Shown: positions 9,968-19,034, numbered from the stretch's first letter. The stretch is 42,238 bases of DNA from Lutibacter sp. (GCA_018054895.1 JAGPIQ010000002.1:1-42238); one strand, 5' to 3'. The notes: generated from the sequence alone by a model not told the origin. Made by a program: numbers and translations.

Positions 9968-11350
9968 ATGAAACATGTAAAACTAGTCATTTTGACTTTA
10001 TTATTAGTTGTTGGATTCAATAAAATGAATGCTCAAGATAACAATAATAATATTGCGATTGGTATAGGAATTAATGCTGTTGATTTTTATCCTACAAACG
10101 CTTCTGGTATGGTAACGCCTAATGGAAATTCAACAGGGTGGTATGATGAGTTTTTTAATGGATCAGATCATTATAATACTTTACCTGCAATTTCTAGAAT
10201 AACGGTAAGCAAATATTTGGCTGATGGATTTTCAATTGAAGCAGCGGGTACTTTAAATAAAGTTACCAAAGTTGGAGATAAAAAAGTTTCAAGTATGGCT
10301 TATTATGGATTAGATGGTGCTGTAAAGTATGATTTAAATACTATAGTAGGAGAAACTGGAATTTTTGATCCTTATGTATTAGTTGGTGGAGGATATACTT
10401 GGTTAGGTTCTTCTTATGGAACTGGTACTTTCAATGGTGGAGTAGGATTTAATTTATGGTTTAACGATACTTTTGGAATAAATGTTGAGTCAAAATACAA
10501 ACATTCTTTTGAAAGTTTAATCGTTCAACATTTTCAACACGGATTAGGTCTTATGATTAAATTTGGAGGAACAGACACTGATAAAGATGGAGTATTTGAT
10601 AAGGATGATGCTTGTCCGGATGTTTTTGGATTAGCTGAATTTAAAGGATGTCCAGATAGTGATAATGATGGGGTTGTTGATTCGGAAGATGCATGTCCTA
10701 ATGTTGCAGGAACTGTGGAGTTTAAGGGTTGTCCTGATACAGATGGAGATGGAATAGCAGACAAAGACGATGCATGTCCAACTGAAAAAGGAACAAAAGC
10801 AAACAATGGCTGCCCTGATACGGACGGTGATGGAATTGCAGATAAAGACGATGCATGTCCAACTGAAAAAGGAACAAAAGCAAACAATGGTTGCCCTGAT
10901 ACAGATGGTGATGGAATTATAGATAAAGAGGATGTTTGTCCAACTGAAGCAGGAACAAAAGCAAATAAAGGTTGTCCGGAAGTTTCAAAAGTAGAGTTGA
11001 ATAAGTTAGATGAATTGTTTAAAACTGTTTATTTTGACACAGGGAAAGCATCATTTAAAAAAGAAACATTAGCTAAATTAGACGAGGCTTCTACTATCAT
11101 TACAAAATATACTTCAGCTAAATTTTCAATTGAAGGGTATACTGATAGTATTGGTGGACCACAACTTAATTTAGAATTATCTGAAAGAAGAGCAAATGCT
11201 GTCAAAGACTATTTAATTAGTAAAGGTGTTTTAGCTAAAAATTTAAACGCTAAAGGTTTTGGTGAAGAAAATCCAATTGCAACAAATATGAATGCAGCAG
11301 GTAGATCTCAAAACCGAAGAGTAGTTATCAAACTAATAGAACAACAATAA
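9968..11350 (+). CDS. OmpA-family outer-membrane protein with five TSP3 repeats (copy 1)
   Basis: This 460-residue protein links the outer membrane to peptidoglycan. A signal peptide (KLVILTLLLVVGF..., predicted cut after MNA near residue 22) is followed by a beta-barrel-like domain to about residue 195. Five 27-residue thrombospondin type-3 calcium-binding repeats (DTDGDG...DxCP...GCP) occupy 203-337, and a C-terminal OmpA domain follows. The peptidoglycan-binding Asp and Arg are present in GYTDS and LSERRAN. Repeats 3 and 4 differ by only a few bases, which implies a recent internal duplication. A tandem paralogue follows after 40 bases. A good promoter precedes it. Comparable proteins are major, highly expressed cell-envelope proteins in flavobacteria. 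Confidence 0.93.
   Translation: MKHVKLVILTLLLVVGFNKMNAQDNNNNIAIGIGINAVDFYPTNASGMVTPNGNSTGWYDEFFNGSDHYNTLPAISRITVSKYLADGFSIEAAGTLNKVTKVGDKKVSSMAYYGLDGAVKYDLNTIVGETGIFDPYVLVGGGYTWLGSSYGTGTFNGGVGFNLWFNDTFGINVESKYKHSFESLIVQHFQHGLGLMIKFGGTDTDKDGVFDKDDACPDVFGLAEFKGCPDSDNDGVVDSEDACPNVAGTVEFKGCPDTDGDGIADKDDACPTEKGTKANNGCPDTDGDGIADKDDACPTEKGTKANNGCPDTDGDGIIDKEDVCPTEAGTKANKGCPEVSKVELNKLDELFKTVYFDTGKASFKKETLAKLDEASTIITKYTSAKFSIEGYTDSIGGPQLNLELSERRANAVKDYLISKGVLAKNLNAKGFGEENPIATNMNAAGRSQNRRVVIKLIEQQ
10574..10978 (+). repeat. Five tandem 81-bp coding repeats (TSP3)
   Basis: Five in-frame 81-bp units encode DxDxDG...CP...GCP calcium-binding repeats. Units 3 (10736-10816) and 4 (10817-10897) are nearly identical and encode the same 27 residues, so they are candidates for copy-number change by slippage or recombination. 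Confidence 0.9.
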
Positions 11351-11390
11351 ATAAAAACAGATTTTAATTCAATAATTTAAATACACAAAT

Positions 11391-12767
11391 ATGAAACATT
11401 TAAAAATTGCCTTTTTGGGCTTATTAATGGTTTGTTTTACAAACACAAACGCACAAGATAAAAATAATCTTTGGGCAGTTGGTTTAGGAATAAACGCAGT
11501 AGATTTTTACCCTGCAAATGCTGGTGGTATGTTAACACCTCAAGGGAATTCAACAGTATGGTATGATGAATTTTTTAATGCAAACGATCATTACAACATT
11601 ACACCTATTTTTTCAAGATTAACAGTTAGTAGATATATCAATAAAGGTTTTAGTGCAGAATTTTCTGGAAGCTTTAACAAAATTGAAAAAATTGGAGATA
11701 CTAAAGTAAATGATTTATCTTATTTGTCATTAAGTCTTGCAGCTAAGTATGACTTAAATAACATCATCGGAGAAACATCATGGTTCGATCCTTATGCAGT
11801 TCTTGGTGGAAGTTATAACTGGATTGATAGTGATGGAAATCCTTCAGCAGATGGAGGTTTAGGAGCTAACGTTTGGTTAAGTAAAAAAGTTGCTTTAAAC
11901 ATTGAATCAAGATACAAACACGTATTTGCTGGTTTTCCTCAAACTCAACATTTTCAACACTCTCTTGGAGTTGTGTTTAAATTTGGATCTGCAGATACAG
12001 ATAAAGACGGAATACCTGATAACGAAGATGCTTGTCCAGAAGTTTTTGGTGTAGCTGCATTTAATGGTTGTCCAGATAGCGATAACGACGGGGTTGCTGA
12101 TTCAGAAGATGAGTGTCCTAATGTTGCTGGTTCTAAAGAATTAAAAGGTTGTCCTGATACAGACGGAGATGGTGTTGCTGATAAAGATGACGCTTGTCCA
12201 ACTGAAAAAGGAACAAAAGCAAATAAAGGTTGTCCTGATACAGACGGAGACGGTGTAGTTGATAAAGATGATGCATGTCCAACTGTTGCTGGTGCAAAAG
12301 AAAATAAAGGTTGTCCTTGGCCAGATGCTGACGGAGATGGTGTAGCTGATAAAGATGATAAATGTCCTAATGAAGCTGGTACTGCTTCAAACAATGGTTG
12401 TCCTGAAATGTCTGCTGAATTAAAAGCATTACTTGAAGGTAAAACAGTTTATTTCAACGTAGCTCAATCTTCACTTAAAAAAGAAGGTAAAGCTAAATTA
12501 GATGCAATTGCTGAAATCATGAAAAAGCATACTGATATTAATTATACTATTTCAACTGGTTATACAGATAGTGATGGTGGTGAAGCTTACAATCAAAAAT
12601 TATCTGAAGCTAGAGCAAATACTGTAAAAAAATATTTAGTTTCTAAAGGAATTCCTGCAAGTAATATTACTGCACAAGGTCAAGGTGAAGCGAATCCAGT
12701 TGCTCCTAACACTACTGCAAAAGGTAAAGCTGAAAACAGAAGAGTAGAGATTAAATTGGCAAAATAA
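11391..12767 (+). CDS. OmpA-family outer-membrane protein with five TSP3 repeats (copy 2)
   Basis: This 458-residue tandem paralogue of the preceding gene has the same plan: signal peptide (MKHLKIAFLGLLMVCF..., cut after TNA), beta-barrel domain to about 195, five TSP3 repeats at 202-338 (a Trp-Pro insertion precedes the last), and an OmpA peptidoglycan-binding domain. The key Asp (GYTDSDGG) and Arg (LSEARAN) are kept. Several segments are almost the same in both copies, such as GINAVDFYPxNAxGM, WYDEFFN and QHFQHxLG. No separate TAnnTTTG promoter is seen in the 40-base gap, so it is probably co-transcribed with copy 1. A strong terminator at 12790-12819 ends the unit. Confidence 0.93.
   Translation: MKHLKIAFLGLLMVCFTNTNAQDKNNLWAVGLGINAVDFYPANAGGMLTPQGNSTVWYDEFFNANDHYNITPIFSRLTVSRYINKGFSAEFSGSFNKIEKIGDTKVNDLSYLSLSLAAKYDLNNIIGETSWFDPYAVLGGSYNWIDSDGNPSADGGLGANVWLSKKVALNIESRYKHVFAGFPQTQHFQHSLGVVFKFGSADTDKDGIPDNEDACPEVFGVAAFNGCPDSDNDGVADSEDECPNVAGSKELKGCPDTDGDGVADKDDACPTEKGTKANKGCPDTDGDGVVDKDDACPTVAGAKENKGCPWPDADGDGVADKDDKCPNEAGTASNNGCPEMSAELKALLEGKTVYFNVAQSSLKKEGKAKLDAIAEIMKKHTDINYTISTGYTDSDGGEAYNQKLSEARANTVKKYLVSKGIPASNITAQGQGEANPVAPNTTAKGKAENRRVEIKLAK
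11994..12404 (+). repeat. Five tandem TSP3 coding repeats of ompA copy 2
   Basis: Five in-frame repeats encode DxDxDG...CP...GCP units of 27 residues, with two extra codons (Trp-Pro) before the fifth. They correspond to the repeats in the upstream paralogue but are less alike to one another at base level. Confidence 0.85.
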
Positions 12768-12789
12768 TCGTCAATTAAAATAATTAATT

Positions 12790-12819
12790 AAAAAGCCATT
12801 CATTTCGAATGGCTTTTTT
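12790..12819 (+). terminator. Rho-independent terminator after the ompA pair
   Basis: A perfect 12-bp stem (AAAAAGCCATTC paired with GAATGGCTTTTT, loop ATTTC) ends in a T run. The A-rich left side makes it symmetric. An ATG at 12809 inside the right arm belongs to the longest open frame of the next gene but is not a plausible start. Confidence 0.92.
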
Positions 12820-12844
12820 ATTTTTATACCTTCTAAAAAATTGT

Positions 12845-15583
12845 ATGGATTCATTTATTTCAAAAGTAGTAGGGCACATTTTAACACAAGAAGGTACGTT
12901 TTCCAATAAAACAGTTGTATTACCTAGTCAGCGTGCTTGTGTGTTTTTGAAGCAAGAATTAATAAATCAAGTAAAAGCACCCTTTCAACTTCCAAAAATT
13001 GTAAGTATTGAGCAGTATATTCAAGAACTGGCAGATGTTAGTTTAATTGATAATACACAGTTGTTATTTGAGTTTTATAGTATTTATTTAAAAGAAATTC
13101 CAAATAAAAATTTAGATTCATTTGAAATATTTTCGCAGTGGGCAACTATTGCCTTGCACGATTTTAATGATTTAGATAGTTATTTGGTTGATACAACTGA
13201 TTTTTTTTCCAATTTACGTGATATTAAACGACTCGAAGAATGGTTTAAAAATGAAAACCCAAGTCAATTAGCACTAAATTATTTTCAATTTTTTGAATAT
13301 CTAAATATTTTGTATACTGCGTTATATGATAAATTAGTACAAAATAAAGTTGGATACCAAGGACTTGTTTATCGCGAAGCCACTAAAAATTTAGAATACT
13401 TCATTGAAAATAATTCAAAGGAGCACACGATATTTATTGGGTTTAATGCCTTGAATAAGGCCGAAGAAGAAATTTTTCAGGCATTGTTACATAGTGGTTT
13501 GGCTTCGGTGTATTGGGATGTGTCTGCGGATATATTAGATAAAAATAATGAAGCAGGACACTTTTTACGTTCCTATAAAGATAATTGGACATTCTACAAT
13601 GAAAATCCATTTTCCTATTTTGAACTTGAAAACAATGAAAACCAACACATTGAAATAATTGGAGCTCCAAAAAATGTATCTCAAATTAAATATGCAGGAG
13701 AGTTATTATCAACCTTCAATACTTATAATGAAACAGCATTAATATTGGCGGATGAAAATCTGCTATCATTAACTTTAAGTTCACTTCCATCGTCAGTACA
13801 ACATATTAATATTACTATGGGATACCCTTTAAAAGATATTCCTATTGCTAATTTATTTCAAAAGCTGTTTAAAGCGTATTTAAATCAACAAAAATTTGGA
13901 AAGGAACTAGATTCCGAATTTTACTTTAAGGACGTTCTAGGTGTTTTAAATGACCCTGTATTGAGTCAATTAAACCAACAAGTGCTTCAAAAAGTTGTAG
14001 AGCGTATTAAATTCGAGAATCGGATATTCTTATCGCTTGAAAACATTAAAGAAATGGTGCCTTTGGAAGCGGTTGATAGTTTAGCTATCGTTTTGAATCT
14101 TTTTAGGTTTTCAACAAATGTCAATCAAATAATTAAACAGTGTTCGGATTTAATTTTTGAGTTAAAAGAATTTTCTGAAGGAATTGAAAAAGAATATTTA
14201 TACCGATTTTTCACTGTTTTTCAGCAGTTAGAGGCGTTAAATACGCAATATAATTACATTGATAATTTAAAAACGTTGAATTTATTTTTCCAACAATTAA
14301 TTGGTAATGAAAAGTTGTCCTTTCAAGGAGAACCTTTAAAAGGGTTGCAATTAATGGGGATGTTGGAAACTCGTGCCTTGGATTTTGAAACTCTAATTAT
14401 TACTTCAGTAAATGAAGGTAAATTACCTGGTGGAAAAAATGAAATATCGTTTGTTCCATACGATGTGAAAAAATATTTTGGCCTGCCTACGTATCAGGAA
14501 AAGGATGCTATTTTTTCGTACCACTTTCAGCGCTTATTGTATCGTGCAAAAAATGTGTTTTTACTGTATAATAGTGAGTCGGACGGATATGGTTCAGGTG
14601 AAAAAAGCCGGTTTTTAACTAAAATGGAGTTGACAAACCCTGCAATTATCAAAAAAATAATTAGTCCAAAAGTTCAAAAAACGACGAAAGTATTGAATGA
14701 AGTTGAAAAAACGCCAGAAGTTTTACAGCGTTTAAAAGAGCTTTTTTCTTATGGAATTTCTCCTTCAGCTGTGGCGAGTTATATTTACAATCCTATTAAA
14801 TTTTATGAGCAAAAAGTATTGAAAATTTCAGAAGAATCTGAAGTTGAAGAGACGATTGCTGTAAATACGATGGGGACGGTTATTCACGGAGTTTTAGAAG
14901 ATTTATATGATCCTTTTAAAGGGAAGTTCTTAAAAGCGGAGGATATAAAAGCGATGAATGCTAAAATTGAAGGTTTATTACTGAAAAATTTCAATGAACA
15001 TTATGTAAAAGGAAATATTTTAACTGGGAAAAATAAACTGATTTTTGAAGTCTGTAGAAAACAGATAGAACGATTTTTAAAACAAGAATTGGACTTGTTG
15101 AAAAGCAATAAACAATTAAAAATTATTAATTTAGAAGCGAAAATTGCAGTTGAAATTGCTGTTCCAGGAATTGATTTCCCAATAAATATGCGCGGAATTG
15201 TGGATAGAATTGATCAGTTGGATGGTGTTGTACGAATTATTGATTACAAAACTGGAATGGTAAAGGATAGCGACTTAAAAGTGACAGATTTTAGCTTATT
15301 GAGCACTGAATATAAGTACACAAAAGCACTGCAAGTCCTTATGTATGCATATATGTTTCATCAAAATAATCCTGAAAATTCCGCAATAGAAGCTGGAATA
15401 TTTTCTTTCAAAAATTTGAATGGAGGTTTGATTCAATTAAATTTTTCAGAAAAAAGGGGAGTTGCTGAAAATAGCATTCAACAAGAACATTTAGAATTAT
15501 TAATGGATGAGTTACACTGTATTTTTACGGAAATAATGAACCCAGAAATACCATTTAAACAAAACGAAAATTTACCTTATTAA
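12845..15583 (+). CDS. AddB-like PD-(D/E)XK nuclease subunit
   Basis: This 912-residue protein is the probable partner of the AddA-like helicase at 5466-8633. The N-terminal region reads VVGHILTQEG...VVLPSQRACVFLK, and the middle contains LQLMGMLETRALDFETLIITSVNEG.LP, both typical of the inactivated helicase fold of AddB/RecC-type subunits. The C-terminus is a RecB-type nuclease: MGTVIHGVLEDLY near 675, RGIVDRID near 784, DYKTG from D800, then LQVLMYAYM. The frame is open back to 12809, but that ATG sits inside a terminator stem, so I start at 12845 (MDSFISKVVG). The iron-sulfur cysteines of Bacillus AddB are not apparent: the first site reads SYIYNPIKFY with no Cys, and no CxxC is near the end. 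Confidence 0.88.
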   Translation: MDSFISKVVGHILTQEGTFSNKTVVLPSQRACVFLKQELINQVKAPFQLPKIVSIEQYIQELADVSLIDNTQLLFEFYSIYLKEIPNKNLDSFEIFSQWATIALHDFNDLDSYLVDTTDFFSNLRDIKRLEEWFKNENPSQLALNYFQFFEYLNILYTALYDKLVQNKVGYQGLVYREATKNLEYFIENNSKEHTIFIGFNALNKAEEEIFQALLHSGLASVYWDVSADILDKNNEAGHFLRSYKDNWTFYNENPFSYFELENNENQHIEIIGAPKNVSQIKYAGELLSTFNTYNETALILADENLLSLTLSSLPSSVQHINITMGYPLKDIPIANLFQKLFKAYLNQQKFGKELDSEFYFKDVLGVLNDPVLSQLNQQVLQKVVERIKFENRIFLSLENIKEMVPLEAVDSLAIVLNLFRFSTNVNQIIKQCSDLIFELKEFSEGIEKEYLYRFFTVFQQLEALNTQYNYIDNLKTLNLFFQQLIGNEKLSFQGEPLKGLQLMGMLETRALDFETLIITSVNEGKLPGGKNEISFVPYDVKKYFGLPTYQEKDAIFSYHFQRLLYRAKNVFLLYNSESDGYGSGEKSRFLTKMELTNPAIIKKIISPKVQKTTKVLNEVEKTPEVLQRLKELFSYGISPSAVASYIYNPIKFYEQKVLKISEESEVEETIAVNTMGTVIHGVLEDLYDPFKGKFLKAEDIKAMNAKIEGLLLKNFNEHYVKGNILTGKNKLIFEVCRKQIERFLKQELDLLKSNKQLKIINLEAKIAVEIAVPGIDFPINMRGIVDRIDQLDGVVRIIDYKTGMVKDSDLKVTDFSLLSTEYKYTKALQVLMYAYMFHQNNPENSAIEAGIFSFKNLNGGLIQLNFSEKRGVAENSIQQEHLELLMDELHCIFTEIMNPEIPFKQNENLPY

Positions 15584-15588
15584 CACAT

Positions 15589-16431
15589 ATGGAAGCAATT
15601 ACAAATATTTTAATTAAAAGCACAAAACATAACAAGCCCATTTTAACGGATATTTATTTCAAAAATAATAAAATTAAAAAACCGCTGGTCATTTTTTGTC
15701 ACGGTTATAAAGGCTATAAAGATTGGGGGGCTTGGAATTTAATGGTTTCCGAATTTGTGAATAGTAATTTGACTTTTGTAAAATTCAATTTTTCGCATAA
15801 TGGTGGAACCGTTGAAAACCCTATTGATTTTCCGGATTTAGAAGCTTTTGGGCAAAATAATTTTGTGAAGGAATTGGATGATTTGGAAGATGTTATCAAT
15901 TGGATGTCTTCAAATAAAGATTTTTCAGAAGAAATTGATACTGAAAATATTATATTAATTGGTCATTCACGAGGTGGCGGAATTGTTTCCTTAAAAGCCG
16001 CCGAAAACTCGAAAATTAAAAAAGTAATTACGTGGTCTGCGGTGTCCGATTTTGGAGCGCGTTTTCCAACTGGGGATATCTTAAAATATTGGGAGAAAGC
16101 TGGAATTTCGCACATAGAAAATGCCAGAACCAAACAACAAATGCCGCATTATTTTCAGTTTTATACAAATTTCAAAGAAAATGAAGCGCGTTTAACCATC
16201 AAAAATGCGGTGAGTACGTTGGAAATTCCACATTTAATTATTCACGGAGGAAAGGATGTTGTAGTACCACCTGTTGAAGCTGAAAATTTGCACGCTTGGA
16301 ATCCAAAAAGTACCTTGGTAATGTTGGAAGATATGGAGCATCCTTTGGGTTGTACGCAACCTTGGTTAGGTGAAAATATGCCGGAACATTTGGAAATTGC
16401 AGTTCAAAAAACCATTGAATTTATTCTGTAA
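15589..16431 (+). CDS. Alpha/beta-hydrolase (serine hydrolase)
   Basis: This 280-residue cytoplasmic alpha/beta-hydrolase has a complete catalytic triad: nucleophile Ser127 in GHSRGG, Asp223 in GGKDVVV and His251 in MEHPLG. The oxyanion-hole segment CHGYKGYKDW (near 39-48) is typical of the dienelactone-hydrolase/acyl-peptidase-like branch. No signal peptide is present. The substrate cannot be inferred. It starts 5 bases after the AddB-like gene and its stop abuts the next ATG, so it belongs to a tight plus-strand run (AddB - hydrolase - GNAT - MATE). Confidence 0.85.
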   Translation: MEAITNILIKSTKHNKPILTDIYFKNNKIKKPLVIFCHGYKGYKDWGAWNLMVSEFVNSNLTFVKFNFSHNGGTVENPIDFPDLEAFGQNNFVKELDDLEDVINWMSSNKDFSEEIDTENIILIGHSRGGGIVSLKAAENSKIKKVITWSAVSDFGARFPTGDILKYWEKAGISHIENARTKQQMPHYFQFYTNFKENEARLTIKNAVSTLEIPHLIIHGGKDVVVPPVEAENLHAWNPKSTLVMLEDMEHPLGCTQPWLGENMPEHLEIAVQKTIEFIL

Positions 16432-16941
16432 ATGATTGGTAAAGTTGAAATAATAGACCTTTCTGAAATTTTTGAACTTACTAAATCCTGTGGAAAGGAT
16501 TTGGTAGCAAAAGGTATTTTTCAATGGAATGAATTGTATCCTTCTTTAGAAGTTTTAAAAAAAGATATTGATTTAGGTCAAATTTGGAAATTAACCATTT
16601 ATCAAAAAATTGTAGGAATCGTTGTGCTTACTACAATTGAAGATGTTGAATATAAAAATGTACAGTGGATTTCAAAAAACAGTCGCAATTTATACATTCA
16701 TCGGTTGGCCGTTCATCCAAATTTTCAACAAAGAGGTTTTGCGCAACAATTAATGGATTTTGCAGAACATTTCGCCGTTGAAAATGGATATAAATCTGTG
16801 AGGCTGGATACTTTTAGTGGGAATTTAAGAAACAGGAAATTTTATGAGAATCGAAATTATCAAAAATTAGAAGCTATTTATTTTCCAAAACAAAGTGAAC
16901 TGCCGTTTTACTGTTACGAATTAATATTGGGTGAAAAATAA
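16432..16941 (+). CDS. GNAT-family N-acetyltransferase
   Basis: This is a 169-residue acetyl-CoA-dependent acetyltransferase. The acetyl-CoA-binding motif A is visible as LAVHPNFQQRGFAQQLM (near residues 90-106), followed by VRLDTFSGNLRNRKFYENRNY, the usual motif B with its Asn and Tyr. The ATG follows directly on the stop of the hydrolase (TAAATG), so translation is probably coupled. The acceptor is unknown: relatives modify small molecules, peptides or protein N-termini. Confidence 0.85.
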   Translation: MIGKVEIIDLSEIFELTKSCGKDLVAKGIFQWNELYPSLEVLKKDIDLGQIWKLTIYQKIVGIVVLTTIEDVEYKNVQWISKNSRNLYIHRLAVHPNFQQRGFAQQLMDFAEHFAVENGYKSVRLDTFSGNLRNRKFYENRNYQKLEAIYFPKQSELPFYCYELILGEK

Positions 16942-18265
16942 ATCAAACATATCATTTAAAACAATTAATAAGTTGGCGATTCCTGCAATTATTGCGGGTA
17001 TTGCTGAACCGTTATTGTCTATTACGGATACTGCAATAGTTGGAAACATACCAATAAATCCTACAGAAGCATTGGCTGCAGTTGGCATTGCTGGTTCATT
17101 TATTTCGGCATTAGTCTGGATTTTAGCACAAACTCGTTCGGCAATTTCTGCTATTGTAAGTAAGTATTTAGGAAGTAAAAAATTAGATGAAATAGCGTCC
17201 TTACCAGCTCAAATTATAACTATAAATTTATTTTTGAGTACTGTTATTTATCTAATTTCGTTGGTTTTTGCCAATGAAATATTTCAATTGTACAATGCAG
17301 ATGGGTTGATTTTGACCTATTCGGTTGAATATTTTAAAATCCGCGCCATTGGTTTTCCGTTAACCTTGTTTGTTTTTTCAGTATTTGGAGTTTTTGCAGG
17401 TCTTCAGAATACATTTTGGCCAATGGTAATTAGTATTGTTGGTGCTGTTTTGAACGTTGGTTTAGATTTTATGTTGGTATTTGGTATTGAGGGTGTTTTA
17501 GAACCAATGCATATTAAAGGCGCTGCGTGGGCAAGTGTTATTGCTCAGGGTGTTATGGCGATAATGGCGCTGGTGTTATTACTGAAAAAAACACCTTTCA
17601 AACTAAAATTGGATTTTACATTCAATAAAGAAATTAGTAATTTATTAAAAATTAGTTTGAATTTGGCCATTCGAGCCATTGCTTTAAATGTTGCCTTGTA
17701 TTTGGCAAATTCCTACGCTACGAAATATGGTAATAACTACATTGCTGCTCAAACCATTGCGTTTCAAATATGGTTGTTTTTTGCATTTTTTATTGATGGG
17801 TATGCTAGTGTTGGGAGTATAGTTTCTGGGAAATTATTAGGCGAAAAAAATTATAAAGAACTCTGGTTTTTAGCTTTAAAATTGACAAAATATGCCTGTG
17901 TAATTGCAGTTATTTTAACTGTTGTGTGCGGTTTGTTTTATACGGAGATTGGTCAGTTATTTTCAAAAGACGCGTTAGTGTTGCAATCGTTCTACGGTAT
18001 TTTTTGGATTGTTTTAATAATGCAGCCCATAAATGCTATTGCTTTTGTTTTTGATGGTATTTTTAAAGGATTGGCGGAAGCAGTAACCCTTCGAAATTTA
18101 TTGATTTTCGCTACTTTTTTAGGTTTTTTACCTGTGTTGCTTATTGGAGATTACTTCAACTTAAAATTATATGCTATTTGGATCGCTTTTACTGTTTGGA
18201 TGTTAATTAGGGCTGGAGTTTTAGTTGTGAAATTTAGACGTACATATTTAGTTAAAAACCCGTAA
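16931..18265 (+). CDS. MATE-family efflux transporter
   Basis: This 444-residue inner-membrane protein has about 12 predicted helices in two MatE halves (about 15-175 and 235-400). Typical features are PLLSITDTAIVGN near residue 27 and GLDFMLVFG near 177. MATE proteins export cationic drugs or metabolites by Na+ or H+ antiport, and DinF-like members of this size are common in flavobacteria. The start is GTG at 16931 and overlaps the GNAT gene by 11 bases. No in-frame ATG precedes the first helix, so GTG is the best choice, and the overlap suggests translational coupling. Confidence 0.9.
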   Translation: MKNKSNISFKTINKLAIPAIIAGIAEPLLSITDTAIVGNIPINPTEALAAVGIAGSFISALVWILAQTRSAISAIVSKYLGSKKLDEIASLPAQIITINLFLSTVIYLISLVFANEIFQLYNADGLILTYSVEYFKIRAIGFPLTLFVFSVFGVFAGLQNTFWPMVISIVGAVLNVGLDFMLVFGIEGVLEPMHIKGAAWASVIAQGVMAIMALVLLLKKTPFKLKLDFTFNKEISNLLKISLNLAIRAIALNVALYLANSYATKYGNNYIAAQTIAFQIWLFFAFFIDGYASVGSIVSGKLLGEKNYKELWFLALKLTKYACVIAVILTVVCGLFYTEIGQLFSKDALVLQSFYGIFWIVLIMQPINAIAFVFDGIFKGLAEAVTLRNLLIFATFLGFLPVLLIGDYFNLKLYAIWIAFTVWMLIRAGVLVVKFRRTYLVKNP

Positions 18266-18270
18266 CTTTG
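18263..18270 (+). promoter_or_regulatory. Candidate -7 element giving a leaderless enoyl-CoA hydratase mRNA
   Basis: TAACTTTG matches TAnnTTTG exactly. It begins in the stop codon of the MATE gene and ends 5 bases before the next ATG. If used, transcription would start at or beside the ATG. No convincing TTTG lies 17-22 bases upstream, so this is tentative. Confidence 0.35.
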
Positions 18271-18275
18271 ACGCC

Positions 18276-19031
18276 ATGAGCAACGGAAGTTTATACACAC
18301 ATATTCAAGGCGCAATTGCAACGATTGAGTTTTTTCATCCTGCAAGTAATTCTATGCCCAGTGAACTATTACAACGATTGGCAACTGCATTTACTGATTT
18401 AAGTAACAATGACGCTGTTCGTGTAATTATTTTGAAAAGTGAGAAGGACGGCGCGTTTTGTGCTGGTGCTTCTTTTGATGAATTGGTTTCAATTTCAACT
18501 GTTGAAGAAGGAAAACTATTTTTTCAAGGTTTTGCAAATGTTATAAACGCTATGCGAACCTGTTCAAAAATAATTATAGGTCGCATTCAAGGAAAAACTG
18601 TTGGTGGTGGTGTTGGTTTAGCTGCGGCTTGTGATTATTGTATGGCTACTGAAAGCGCTTCTATCAAACTTTCTGAATTAACTATTGGTATTGGTCCGTT
18701 TGTAATTGAACCTGCGGTAACGCGCAAAATAGGACTTGCTGCTGTAAGTGAATTAACATTGGATGCTACCAGTTGGCAAACTGCCTATTGGGCAAAAGAA
18801 AAAGGTTTGTATGCTAAGGTTTTTGAAACTATAGATGAATTAGATAAGGAAATTGCTATTTTCTCAGAAAAGTTAGCAAGTTATACTCCAAATTCTTTAG
18901 CAGAAATGAAAAAAGTATTTTGGAAAGGCACTGAAAACTGGGGTACATTATTAGTTGAAAGAGCGGAGATTAGCGGTACATTGGTGTTGTCTGATGCTAC
19001 TAAAAAAGCACTTCAAAAATTTAAAAAATAA
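18276..19031 (+). CDS. Enoyl-CoA hydratase/isomerase (crotonase) family protein
   Basis: This is a 251-residue crotonase-fold enzyme acting on acyl-CoA thioesters. The oxyanion-hole segments are GAFCAGASFDEL (near 62-73) and GKTVGGGVGLAAACDY (near 107-122). Both catalytic glutamates of classical enoyl-CoA hydratases appear conserved: one in SELTIGIGP, and one in AAVSELTL, which aligns by eye with the Glu164 region of rat hydratase. A true hydratase is therefore plausible. The acyl substrate, such as methylglutaconyl- or crotonyl-CoA, cannot be told. It lies 10 bases after the MATE gene, with a TAACTTTG element in the gap. Confidence 0.88.
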   Translation: MSNGSLYTHIQGAIATIEFFHPASNSMPSELLQRLATAFTDLSNNDAVRVIILKSEKDGAFCAGASFDELVSISTVEEGKLFFQGFANVINAMRTCSKIIIGRIQGKTVGGGVGLAAACDYCMATESASIKLSELTIGIGPFVIEPAVTRKIGLAAVSELTLDATSWQTAYWAKEKGLYAKVFETIDELDKEIAIFSEKLASYTPNSLAEMKKVFWKGTENWGTLLVERAEISGTLVLSDATKKALQKFKK

Positions 19032-19034
19032 CAG

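Noticed and set aside
10534..10887. Open frame of 117 codons on the minus strand opposite the first ompA repeats
   Set aside because: It is a mirror of the 81-bp TSP3 repeats: the periodic codons keep the opposite strand open. The product is a low-complexity Ser/Pro repeat.
10574..10978. Regular repeats that could suggest a CRISPR-like array
   Set aside because: The units are contiguous without spacers, are in frame, and encode well-known calcium-binding repeats.
11954..12394. Open frame of 146 codons on the minus strand opposite the second ompA repeats
   Set aside because: Same cause as in the first copy: repeat-driven absence of stops, no start context and no family likeness.
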